Part shown: piece by piece, positions 19,801 through 27,059 of the stretch | Layout: every line of letters begins with the position of its first letter | How positions within the stretch are numbered: position 1 is the stretch's first letter | Assembly: GCA_964439835.1 (NCBI GenBank) | Contig: CAYTPQ010000004.1 | Coordinates: 1 to 64,000 of the forward strand | DNA length: 64,000 bases | From: JAGNLM01 sp964439835 | GTDB lineage: Bacteria; Pseudomonadota; Gammaproteobacteria; JAABTG01 | Direction: 5' to 3' | The notes under the pieces: generated by a model | Seen by the model: only the letters and a program-made list of their open reading frames with translations | Database searches by the model: none | What the model was told of the DNA's origin: nothing | Position numbers and translations under genes: made by a program

Positions 19801-20256
19801 ACGACCATCACCGACTTCGACCGCAAGGAGATCATCGTCCCGAACAAGTCCTTCATCACCGAGCGGGTGGTGAACTGGACGCTGTCCGACCCCATCACGC
19901 GGGTGCGGATCCCGGTCGGCGTGGCCTACGGGTCGGACCCGGAGCAGGCCCGCCGCGTGATCTTGCAGGCGGTGCGCTCGGTGCCGCTGGTGCGCACCGA
20001 CCCCGAGCCGCGGGTGTTCTTCATGGGCTTCGGCGACAGCGCGCTCAACTACGACGTCTACGCCTTCGCCAGCGAGCTGGCCGACCGGCTGCCGATCGTG
20101 AACGACGTGCACGTGGCGGTGGAGCGCGCGCTGCGCGAGCACGGTATCGAGATCCCGTTCCCGCAAAGGGACATCCACATCCGGTCGGCGCCACCAGGCT
20201 TCGGCCCGCTATTCCCCGCCGCGTCAGTCACCGCAAAGGAACGACCGGACTCGTAA
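16804..20256 (+). CDS. mscK: MscK/KefA-type mechanosensitive channel
   Basis: This large MscS-superfamily channel opens under membrane tension and protects against osmotic downshift. From GTG 16804 (GGAGG about 11 nt upstream) the product is 1150 aa, close to E. coli MscK. It has a signal peptide (about 1-32), a long periplasmic coiled-coil region (about 40-480), a series of membrane helices (about 515-910), and a C-terminal MscS domain (about 910-1140). The pore helix is in ALGVGLGFGLQEIFANF, followed by the beta domain FERPVRVGDTV and IIVPNKSFI. The open frame upstream to 16621 lacks a signal sequence at its start and is rejected. It is convergent with gor across repeat family B. Confidence 0.93.
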   Translation: MSRLRCATRSPWLAPVLLTLSLAVSTPLGAQSAAAPALSVEQIEARIKEVEALPGVDEAQRGRLGEAYRQALAQLEAAKTSESQASAYRAALGSAPKETRAIREALGRPLPAAQTAGPPGVGPSTPLAELEQRLAQQRADLASAESRLADLEKQLQDQQGRPAVARQELADARQALESLTQESRAVAPVGETVAAGDARRVLTQARLAARTAEVARLEQELASHAVRLDLLAARRDQTARDLATARDAVRQMDELVSQVRRNAAALAVEQAARAEQAAEAKHPAIRRLAESNAQSSEELAALTAEAEQVNALREATETRVWQLQQEFQSARQKLEVAGLSQALGKVLIEQRNRLPDDRRVLLRGDVPPLLLQSERHRRLGEVGLAQVQVEEERRQVADVGRAADRIVADQVDKALPPPEREAVKAELVRLLKDRQHLLQQLGTVQGTYLRQLGELEFAQRRLKDLSASFREFLNEHLLWTPSLTPMGSRTPADLVAATAWLLAPEHWLQVVRVLQGEVSVAPALTALTALGLGAVVWGGLALRKRVAGASAQIGKPTSDRFAYTVEALVDTVLLALPLPLLMWMAGWRLQVAPGATEFTQAVGAGLRVGAPFLLNAGVFLRLCAPGGLAAVHFRWAEPALRELRTQLRLAVTVGLPLAVLGTIVGAAATESYRGSLSRVAFLGLMGLFGAILMRLFRPEGPVLSPYFVAHPDGWLHRLRRVWYPLTWGLPLALAVLAALGYYYSAGQLAMRMVNTLWLLMGAVVLQSLVVRWLTLTRSRLALQLARERWEAARAAREAKAAAGEAPAEGFTVDLAAVDAQTRKLLRVLVLLAMPVGLWLIWADVTPALNILERVHLWSQTQVVDGQEKLVPVTLGSLVLAFVIGILAAAAARNLPGLLDLAIFRHTALEPSSRYAISKSTSYLIAGAGALLVFGTLGLSWSQVQWLVAALGVGLGFGLQEIFANFISGLIILFERPVRVGDTVTVGELNGTVSRIRIRATTITDFDRKEIIVPNKSFITERVVNWTLSDPITRVRIPVGVAYGSDPEQARRVILQAVRSVPLVRTDPEPRVFFMGFGDSALNYDVYAFASELADRLPIVNDVHVAVERALREHGIEIPFPQRDIHIRSAPPGFGPLFPAASVTAKERPDS

Positions 20257-20328
20257 TGCACGGGTGGCCGGGGCTCATCCTCCGGGTGAGCCCCGCAGCG
20301 GCCGACCTGACCGCACCATCGCTGGAGA

Positions 20329-20400
20329 TCACCGCAGAGACGCGAAGGCGCAAAGGAAACGACGCGGAGAGATCTCTTCACCTCTGCGCCTCTGCGGTGA
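20329..20400. repeat. palindromic repeat family B
   Basis: The 72-bp element begins TCACCGCAGAGACGCGAAGG and ends in the near-complement CCTCTGCGCCTCTGCGGTGA. It can form a stem of about 28 bp with a few mismatches around a short A-rich centre. Related CACCGCAGAGGCGCAGAGG-type palindromes are dispersed in many proteobacterial genomes. It sits exactly between the convergent mscK and gor genes. Confidence 0.8.
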
Positions 20401-20416
20401 GGTTTTCGCCGGCCCC

Positions 20417-21772
20417 TCAGCGCATGGTGACCAGCTCTTCGGCGCTGGTCGGGTGGATCGCGACGGTGTCGTCGAAGTCGCGCTTGGTCGCGCCCATCCG
20501 GATGGCCACCGCGAAGCCCTGCAGCATCTCGTCGGCGCCGAGGCCGATGATGTGGGCGCCGACGATGCGCTCCTGGGCGCCCACCGTGACCAGCTTCATC
20601 GCGGTCTTGGGCTTGTGCTCGGTGAAGGCGTGGTACATGGGCGTGAACCGCGTCTGGTAGACCTTCACTGCGTCGTTGCCGTGGGTCGCGCGGGCGGCCT
20701 CCTCCGTCAGCCCCACGGTGCCGATGGGCGGGTGACTGAAGACCACCGAGGGGATGGTCTCGTAGACCAGCCGGCGCTCCGGCTGGCCGCCGAAGAGCCG
20801 GTCTGCGAGCCGGCGGGCGGCGGCGATGGCGACCGGGGTGAGCGGGACCCGCCCGGCGACGTCGCCGACCGCGTAGACGCCGGGGACGTTGGTGTTCTGG
20901 TAGTCGTCGGTCGCCACGTAACCTCTGGCGTCCAGGGCGACCCCCGCGGCGTGCAGGTCCAGGGACTCGGTGTTGGGAAGCCGGCCGACGGCCCAGATCA
21001 GGGAATCGTAGCCGGCGATGGTCTCGCCCGAGGCTGTCGTCAGGGTCAGGGAGGCATCGGCGGCCCGGTCGATGCGGGCGATGCTGGTGTTCGCGTGGAT
21101 GCTGACGCCGTCGCTCACCAGGATCTCCATCAAGGCCTCGCGCAGCATCGAGTCGAAGAACGGCAGGAAGTCCTCGTGGGCGCGCAGCAGGAGGGTGACC
21201 TCGCAGCCCGCGGCGTTCAGGATCCCGGCCACCTCGACCGCGATGTAGCCGCCGCCGACGATGGCGACCCGGCCGGGGCAGGCGTCGAGACCGAAGAAGT
21301 CGTCCGAGGTGATGCCGAGCGCCGCACCGGGCACGTCGAGGACGGCGGGCCGGCTGCCGGTGGCGATGACCACGTGGTCCGCGCTGAACCGCTCGCCGTC
21401 GACCTCGACCGTCCGCGGCCCCACGAAGCGCGCCTGGCCGGGCAGGTGGTCGATCGCCGAGTCCGCCAGGTAGGTCCCGTACCACTCGTTGATGGCCCGC
21501 ACGTAGTCGTCGCGGCGGGTCTTCAGCGCCGCCCAGTCAAAGGCCGTCGGCCCGACCCGGAAGCCGTAGCCGGGGGCGTCCTCGAGCGCGCGGGCGAGGT
21601 TGGCCCCGAACCACATGACCTTCTTGGGTACGCAGCCGAGGTTCACACAGGTGCCGCCGAGCCGGCCCGACTCGATCACGGCGCTGCGCGCCCCGTAGCG
21701 CGCCGCCCGTTCGGCGACCGAAAGACCGCCGCTGCCGCCGCCGATCGCGATCAAGTCATAGTGCTTCGCCAT
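20417..21772 (-). CDS. gor: glutathione-disulfide reductase
   Basis: This flavoprotein reduces oxidised glutathione with NADPH. The 451-aa product starts at ATG 21772 (GGGGAGG upstream); a longer open frame to 22459 runs antisense to birA and is spurious. The FAD motif is GGGSGGLSVAERAA (about 11-24), the redox disulfide is GGTCVNLGCVPKK (about 39-51), and the NAD(P) motif is VGGGYIAVE (about 173-181). A second FAD block is YAVGDVAGR, and the C-terminal catalytic histidine is in AIHPTSAEE. The match to bacterial Gor is strong; trypanothione- or mycothione-type variants are less likely. It appears monocistronic, ending next to repeat family B. Confidence 0.95.
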   Translation of the reverse strand: MAKHYDLIAIGGGSGGLSVAERAARYGARSAVIESGRLGGTCVNLGCVPKKVMWFGANLARALEDAPGYGFRVGPTAFDWAALKTRRDDYVRAINEWYGTYLADSAIDHLPGQARFVGPRTVEVDGERFSADHVVIATGSRPAVLDVPGAALGITSDDFFGLDACPGRVAIVGGGYIAVEVAGILNAAGCEVTLLLRAHEDFLPFFDSMLREALMEILVSDGVSIHANTSIARIDRAADASLTLTTASGETIAGYDSLIWAVGRLPNTESLDLHAAGVALDARGYVATDDYQNTNVPGVYAVGDVAGRVPLTPVAIAAARRLADRLFGGQPERRLVYETIPSVVFSHPPIGTVGLTEEAARATHGNDAVKVYQTRFTPMYHAFTEHKPKTAMKLVTVGAQERIVGAHIIGLGADEMLQGFAVAIRMGATKRDFDDTVAIHPTSAEELVTMR

Positions 21773-21907
21773 CCTGCCTCCCCGTAGAGATCCAGACCGA
21801 TGCGCTGTCGCTGCGGCATTGTACGCGACTGACTTGCGCCTGCCCCCCAAAGCCGCTAGCGTACCGGCCGGCTCACCCGGCGGGACCCCGAAGGCCCCCC
21901 GCATCCC

Positions 21908-22885
21908 ATGCACCCACGTTTTCACCTCCTCGGTCTGCTCGCGGACGGTCGCTTCCATTCTGGGGAGTCGCTCGGCTCGGCGCTCGGTCTGAGCCGGGCC
22001 GGGGTCTGGAAGCTCGCGCAGGGCCTCGAGGAGCTGGGCGTAGAGCTGTTCGCCGTCCCGGGGCGCGGGTATCGTCTCGGCGCACCGTTCGACCCCCTCG
22101 AGCCGACGCGCATCCTCGAGGCGCTGGACGGCGCCGAGCGCGCACGGCTGGCCACGCTGGAGGTCATTCCGGCGGTCGACTCGACTAACCGCGCCCTCCT
22201 GGCGCTCGCCGCCGCCGGCGCCCCCTCGGGCACGGCCTACCTGGCCGAGCACCAGTCCGGAGGCCGGGGACGGCGGGGTCGCACCTGGGTCTCGCCCTAC
22301 GGGGCGAATATCTACCTGTCCCTGCTCTGGCGCTTCCAGCTCGCGCCGGCGGCCCTCGGCCCGCTCAGCGTGGCGGTCGGCGTCATGGTCGCCGAGGCCC
22401 TCGGAGAGCTCGGCGCCGAAGGGGTCGGCCTCAAGTGGCCGAATGACCTCCTCTGGCACGGTCGGAAGCTCGCGGGGGTGCTCACCGAGGTGTCCGGAGA
22501 GGCGACCGGCCCCGCCCAGGTCGTCATCGGGCTGGGCGTGAACGCCAACATGCCCGCCGCGGTGGGGGAGGCCATCGACCAGCCGTGGGTCGACCTGAGG
22601 ACGGTGCTGGGTCGGCCGGTCGACCGCAACCTCCTCGCGGCCCGGGTTCTGGCGCGGCTGGGTACCGGCCTGGAACGGTTCTCGCGCGAGGGCTTCGAGC
22701 CGTTTCGCGGCGTCTGGGACCGGCTCGACCTGGCGCGAGGCCGGCCGGTGGTGGTGACGGTCGGAGAGGCGAGCGTCGCCGGCAGCTGCCTGGGGCTCGA
22801 CGACAGCGGGGCACTGCTGGTGCAGGCGGGCGGGCAGACGGGGCGTTACCTCTCGGGCGAGGTGAGCTTGAGGCTGCCGGCGTGA
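21908..22885 (+). CDS. birA: biotin-[acetyl-CoA-carboxylase] ligase / biotin operon repressor
   Basis: BirA activates biotin to biotinoyl-AMP and transfers it to the carboxylase carrier protein; in the bifunctional form it also represses bio genes. The 325-aa product has an N-terminal winged helix (about 1-65) and a ligase domain, with the GRGRRG biotin loop at about 119-124, LKWPNDLLW at about 178, and GLGVNAN. The C-terminal SH3-like domain is present (about 275-325). A DNA-binding role is therefore likely, but no bio operator is visible in the window. It is the first gene of birA-coaX-SPOR, and its stop overlaps the coaX ATG by one base. Confidence 0.95.
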   Translation: MHPRFHLLGLLADGRFHSGESLGSALGLSRAGVWKLAQGLEELGVELFAVPGRGYRLGAPFDPLEPTRILEALDGAERARLATLEVIPAVDSTNRALLALAAAGAPSGTAYLAEHQSGGRGRRGRTWVSPYGANIYLSLLWRFQLAPAALGPLSVAVGVMVAEALGELGAEGVGLKWPNDLLWHGRKLAGVLTEVSGEATGPAQVVIGLGVNANMPAAVGEAIDQPWVDLRTVLGRPVDRNLLAARVLARLGTGLERFSREGFEPFRGVWDRLDLARGRPVVVTVGEASVAGSCLGLDDSGALLVQAGGQTGRYLSGEVSLRLPA

Positions 22886-23637
22886 TGCTGCTCGCCGACA
22901 TCGGCAACACGCGCCTGAAGTGGGCGAGCGTGAAGGACGGCGAGCTGTCGGGCCACGGTGCCGTGGAACACGCGACGGTCGGCCTGGCGCAAGCCCTGGA
23001 GGAGGCCTGGGGGCGGCTGCGCAAGCCTTCGCGACTGGTGGCGGCCAACGTCGCAGGTGCGACCGCCGCGGGGGTCCTGACCGGCTGGGCCCTAGGGCGA
23101 TGGGGCCTCACCCCGGAGCTGGTGGTGGCTCGCGAGGCGGCCGCTGGGGTGCGCAACGCCTACCCCGAGCCGGAGCGGTTGGGGGCCGACCGCTGGGCGG
23201 CCCTGGTGGGGGCCTGGGCACTCTGCCAGGGTGCCGCCTGCGTGGTGGACTGCGGCTCGGCCGTGACGGCCGATGCCCTGTCGGCGGAAGGCGAGCACCT
23301 GGGTGGCCTCATCCTGCCGGGCCTCGCACTCATGCGGCGCAGCCTGGTCGAGGGAACGGCCGGCGTGCGCCCGGTCGGGGACGCGGACGTGGCCCTGTTG
23401 GCGCGCAATACGGCCGGGGCGGTGGCGGCAGGCACGCTCTACGCCCTGGTCGCGGCGGTGGATCGGATCGGGGCCGATCTGTCTGCCGAGCTGGGCGGGC
23501 GGGTCGAGACCTTCCTGACCGGAGGCGACGCGGCCCGGCTCCTGCCGCTTCTGGCGCGACGCTGGACGTACGCGCCGGACCTGGTCCTGCGGGGGCTGGC
23601 GGTGCTCGCGGGCGACGGCGTGGTGGCCGCGCCGTGA
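22885..23637 (+). CDS. coaX: type III pantothenate kinase
   Basis: CoaX carries out the first step of coenzyme A synthesis and is not feedback-inhibited by CoA. The 250-aa product has the ASKHA-fold phosphate-1 motif DIGNTRLKWA (about 5-14), the GADRWAALVGAW block (about 93-104), and DCGSAVTAD with the phosphate-2 motif. The monovalent-cation and dimer region follows with GLILPGLALM. The start overlaps birA by one base, and its stop overlaps the SPOR gene start, so the three are translationally coupled. This is a common gammaproteobacterial order. Confidence 0.95.
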   Translation: MLLADIGNTRLKWASVKDGELSGHGAVEHATVGLAQALEEAWGRLRKPSRLVAANVAGATAAGVLTGWALGRWGLTPELVVAREAAAGVRNAYPEPERLGADRWAALVGAWALCQGAACVVDCGSAVTADALSAEGEHLGGLILPGLALMRRSLVEGTAGVRPVGDADVALLARNTAGAVAAGTLYALVAAVDRIGADLSAELGGRVETFLTGGDAARLLPLLARRWTYAPDLVLRGLAVLAGDGVVAAP

Positions 23638-24608
23638 AATGGCTTCTGTACCTGCTGGTCCTGGCGAACGCGGCCTTTTTCGCCTGGCAGTACCAACTCC
23701 GCGAGGCCTCCCGGGGGATGACCGACGCCCGCGAGGCGGCGGGCCCCGCCTACGTGACCCGGCTGGTCATGCTCTCCGAGGCGGGGCGCGGCGGCGCTCC
23801 GCAGGGGCTGGCCGAGTCGGCCGGGGATAGCCCGGCGTCGACGCACGCCGCTGAGCCGGCGAGCGCACCCTCACCCAGTGCTGCCCTCGCCGCGGTTCAG
23901 AACGGGGCCCAGCCCCCGCAGCCGGCGGGCGCTGTGCCGTCTCCCGATGCCGGTCTGCCAAGCCAGGAGCCCCTCGCCCCAGCCGGCCGCGGGGCTGCCG
24001 GGCCGGCAACCGGCGCGCCGTCGCCGGAAGCGACCCTGGAGCCGCCGACACCTCTCAGCTCGCCGCCGGCCGAGGCGGTCGCCCACGAGCCCGCCGCGAC
24101 AGCGGCCCCGGCCACAGCGGCGCCCGTGACCGAGGCGCCACCGCCCGAGCGACATCATTGCTACAGTGTGGGGCCCCTTGCCGAGGACACGCCCGCCGAC
24201 CCGGTTAGGGCCTGGCTGGTGCAGCATGGGGCCCAGGTGCAGAGCCGCGTCGAGCAGCGCCAGGAACCCCGCAGCTTCTGGGTCTACATCCCGCCGGCCG
24301 CCTCGGCCGCGGCGGCGCGCGAGACCGCCGACCGGCTGCAGGCCGACGGCGTGAAGGACGTCATGCGCATGACGGCCGGGACGATGGCGAACGCCATTTC
24401 GCTCGGCCTCTACAACCGGCGGGCGGCCGCCGACCAGAGGGTCGCCGAGCTCAAGCGGGCCGGGTACTCGGCCGAGGTCGAGACGCGCTTCAAAGAGGTG
24501 CGAGAGACCTGGCTCGATGCGACGTTTGAGGCGCCCCGGGACCTCCCGCGCGAGGGCTTCCGCGCCGCGTTCCCCCCGCTCAAGGCCGCTCAGTCCGGCT
24601 GCCGCTGA
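23634..24608 (+). CDS. SPOR domain protein
   Basis: This bitopic inner-membrane protein has one N-terminal helix (about 3-18), a long Ala/Pro-rich linker of low complexity (about 45-165), and a C-terminal SPOR-type region (about 170-300) containing CYSVGPL, FWVYIPP and ISLGLYNRRAAA. SPOR domains bind denuded glycan strands of septal peptidoglycan, so a septal or cell-wall role is likely. The product is 324 aa. The GTG start at 23634 overlaps the coaX stop (GTGA). This gene follows birA-coaX in related genomes, but its precise function is not known to me. Confidence 0.85.
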   Translation: MKWLLYLLVLANAAFFAWQYQLREASRGMTDAREAAGPAYVTRLVMLSEAGRGGAPQGLAESAGDSPASTHAAEPASAPSPSAALAAVQNGAQPPQPAGAVPSPDAGLPSQEPLAPAGRGAAGPATGAPSPEATLEPPTPLSSPPAEAVAHEPAATAAPATAAPVTEAPPPERHHCYSVGPLAEDTPADPVRAWLVQHGAQVQSRVEQRQEPRSFWVYIPPAASAAAARETADRLQADGVKDVMRMTAGTMANAISLGLYNRRAAADQRVAELKRAGYSAEVETRFKEVRETWLDATFEAPRDLPREGFRAAFPPLKAAQSGCR

Positions 24609-24698
24609 GCGTCCCCTGCCGCCGCGGTCCGGGGGTAAATGTCGTGCCCCGCGGGTCGCTAACCCCTCAGGCCTCGCGAATCCCGCGAAGGGGGGAAT

Positions 24699-25649
24699 AT
24701 GGCTACGACGCAGACGGCACCACAGTGGGCCGAAACCGCCCGCCTCGGGGGTGACGACCCCGGGGGCTACGTGGTGCAGGAGTTCCGGCCGGACGACGAG
24801 GACGCCGAGAACCGCCTGCTGTTCGACGTCTACCACGCCTACGCCGAAGACCGCCTCGAGGTCCCGGCCGTCCCGGAGCTGGCCGAGCGCATCCGGCGTG
24901 CGGTCGACGACCCCACGAACGGGGCACCCGAGATCGCCCGCGTGGTTCAGGCCGACCCCGCCGTCGCCGCCCGCCTGGTACGGGTGGCGAACAGCGCGCT
25001 GTACGCTGGGAAAGCGCCCGCGCGAAACCTTCGCGAGGCGGTCGTGCGCCTGGGACTGCAGGCGACCCGGGACCTGGTGGTCGCGGTCACCGTGCAGAAC
25101 CTGTTCTCCAGCACCCACGGGGCGCTGCGGCGCCGGCTCCTGGACGTCTGGCGCCACAGCACCCACGTGGCCGCGGTGAGCTTCGCCCTGGCGCGTCGGC
25201 TGAAGGCCGTTGACCCGGAGCGGGCGTTGCTGGCCGGCCTGCTCCACGACATCGGCGCCGCCATCCTCATCACCCACGCGGGACGTTGGCCGGAGCTCGC
25301 GGAAGACCCCGCCAAGCTGGACCGGGTCGTGACCGCCCTGCGCGGCGAGATCGGGGCGCTCGCCCTGTCCCGTTGGGGCTTTGACGGCGACCTGCTCACC
25401 GCGGCCCGAGAGGCGGAGTCCTGGTTCCGCGACCCCGCGAACCCCCCCGAGCTCTGCGACGTCGTGCTGCTCGCCCAGCTCTACGCGCTCACCACGGGCG
25501 AGCACGCGCCCGCCGACCTGCCGCCGTTCGAGAGCGTGCCGGCGTACGTTCGTCTCGGCCTCGCCGTCATGCCGGTCGCCGACGTCTCGCAGATGCTGCA
25601 GGAGGCGCAGAAGGAAATCACGGAGCTGCGCCGGCTGCTGCTCGGCTGA
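24699..25649 (+). CDS. HDOD domain signalling protein
   Basis: The HDOD (HD-related output domain) protein is 316 aa. The domain spans about residues 45-240 and has the typical VVQADPAVAARLVRVANSA block, the LREAVVRLGL helix and LLAGLLHDIGA. Metal-ligand HD pairs of true phosphohydrolases appear as HDIG, though HDOD proteins are generally regarded as non-catalytic. The C-terminus ends in a short coiled coil (MLQEAQKEITELRRLL). It begins after a ribosome site AAGGGGGG at 24690. It is convergent with transaldolase. A second HDOD gene lies at the right end of the window. Confidence 0.85.
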   Translation: MATTQTAPQWAETARLGGDDPGGYVVQEFRPDDEDAENRLLFDVYHAYAEDRLEVPAVPELAERIRRAVDDPTNGAPEIARVVQADPAVAARLVRVANSALYAGKAPARNLREAVVRLGLQATRDLVVAVTVQNLFSSTHGALRRRLLDVWRHSTHVAAVSFALARRLKAVDPERALLAGLLHDIGAAILITHAGRWPELAEDPAKLDRVVTALRGEIGALALSRWGFDGDLLTAAREAESWFRDPANPPELCDVVLLAQLYALTTGEHAPADLPPFESVPAYVRLGLAVMPVADVSQMLQEAQKEITELRRLLLG

Positions 25650-25676
25650 GGAGGCCCCGCAGAAGCCGTCACCGCC

Positions 25677-26642
25677 TCAGCACCCGACGCACGCGCTGCG
25701 GGCGAACGCCTCCAGCCTGCGGGTGTCGGCCGTGAAGTTGCGGATGCCCTCTGCCAGCTTGTCCGTCGCCATCGCGTCCTCGTTCAGCTCCCAGCGGAAG
25801 CCCGGCTCGTCGAGGGTGACGCGGGGGATCTCCATCGTCGCGGCCGCCTGCGGGTCGAGACGGCGCGGGACCTCGGCCTCGCTGCCGGCCAGCTCGTCCA
25901 TGAGCTTGGGGGCGATGGTGAGCAGGTCGCACCCGGCCAGCTCCAGGATCTCGCCCACATTGCGAAAGCTCGCACCCATGACCGACGTCCTGTACCCGAA
26001 GCGCTTGTAGTAGTGGTAGATGCGGGTGACCGAGCGCACGCCCGGGTCCTCGGCCGGGGGGTAGCGGTCCCGGCCCTCGGCCTTGCGGTACCAGTCGAGG
26101 ATCCGGCCGACGAACGGGGAGATCAGGGTGACCCCTGCCTCGGCGCAGGCGACCGCCTGGGCGAAGCTGAACATCAGGGTCAGGTTGCAGTGGATCCCCT
26201 CGGCCTCGAGGATTCGGGCCGCCTGGATCCCCTCCCAGGTCGAGGCCAGCTTGATCAGGATCCGGCCCCGGTCGACGCCGGCCCGCTCGTAGAGCTCGAT
26301 CAGGCCCCGGGCCCGCACGACGCTCGCGTCTCGGTCGAAGGACAGGCGGGCGTCGACCTCGGTCGACACTCGGCCCGGGATCAACTTCAGGATCTCGACG
26401 CCGAAGTTGACCGCCAGCCGGTCCATGGTCGCTCGCGCCTGTTCCTCCGCGTCGCCGGACCGCGCACGGCCGAAGGCGACGGCGTCCGCCAGCAGACCCC
26501 GGTACTGGGGGAGCTGGGCCGCGGCGAACAGTAGCGACGGGTTAGTGGTGGCGTCGGTAGGGCGGTAGCGGGCGATGGACTCGATGTCGCCGGTGTCGGC
26601 CACCACGGTCGTCATCGAACGCAGTTGGTCGAGCTGGTTCAC
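25677..26642 (-). CDS. tal: transaldolase
   Basis: Transaldolase transfers a dihydroxyacetone unit in the non-oxidative pentose phosphate pathway. From GTG 26642 (GAGG 8 nt upstream) the product is 321 aa, which matches the TalB class. Conserved blocks are TDATTNPSLL (about 31-40), the Schiff-base lysine in ILIKLASTWEG (about 130), CNLTLMFSF, and SPFVGRILDW. The open frame extends upstream to 26804 without family similarity. It stands alone, between an HDOD gene and a small coiled-coil gene. Confidence 0.95.
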   Translation of the reverse strand: MNQLDQLRSMTTVVADTGDIESIARYRPTDATTNPSLLFAAAQLPQYRGLLADAVAFGRARSGDAEEQARATMDRLAVNFGVEILKLIPGRVSTEVDARLSFDRDASVVRARGLIELYERAGVDRGRILIKLASTWEGIQAARILEAEGIHCNLTLMFSFAQAVACAEAGVTLISPFVGRILDWYRKAEGRDRYPPAEDPGVRSVTRIYHYYKRFGYRTSVMGASFRNVGEILELAGCDLLTIAPKLMDELAGSEAEVPRRLDPQAAATMEIPRVTLDEPGFRWELNEDAMATDKLAEGIRNFTADTRRLEAFARSACVGC

Positions 26643-26739
26643 GGGTTGGCCTCGCTGCGCTGGGGGTGGCGCGCGAGTATAGCGGCTCGGTGGGTGCGAC
26701 GCCGCGCGGGCGACCTCCCTCGAAGGGAGGCGCCTGCGA

Positions 26740-26916
26740 TCAGGCGGTGGCCTCTTGCTGCAGGAGGACGAGCCTGCGCCGGCGTTCCTTGAGGTCCCGT
26801 TCAATCGAGAAGAGCAGCAGGACGTGCTCCCGTGTCTGCGGCTCTCCGAGGCGAACGATTCGCTGCTCGTCCTCGTCGATCTGGCGCTTCAGCTCGTGGA
26901 TCAGGTGGTTGCTCAT
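26740..26916 (-). CDS. small coiled-coil protein, 58 aa
   Basis: I do not recognise this short protein. It is almost entirely predicted helix with heptad-like charge patterning (HELKRQIDEDEQRIVRL and SIERDLKERRRRLVLLQQE), so a small dimeric coiled coil is likely. I chose ATG 26916; the frame extends to 27003 but that part is Cys/Arg-rich and unlike the rest. It lies about 97 nt upstream of tal on the same strand and may be its co-transcribed partner or independent. Ribosome-site support is weak. Confidence 0.55.
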   Translation of the reverse strand: MSNHLIHELKRQIDEDEQRIVRLGEPQTREHVLLLFSIERDLKERRRRLVLLQQEATA

Positions 26917-27059
26917 CACGTTTGCCCGCGCGGCCCCCGGTTCGGGCCCCGCACACCGACTATAGCGGCACGCCCGGCGGCCCACGTGTGCTGGTGCACA
27001 CAACTTGGGCGGCGCCGCCCGCGGCGCTCACCGGCCTGTGACCGGCGTCACCGGCTGTC

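Noticed and set aside
17884..20178. Long minus-strand ORF of 764 codons inside mscK
   Set aside because: It is antisense to a clear MscK gene, His/Arg/Gln-rich, and an expected artefact of high GC content.
20417..22459. Long minus-strand open frame covering gor and part of birA
   Set aside because: The gor homology starts at ATG 21772 with a good ribosome site; the upstream part is a shadow of birA.
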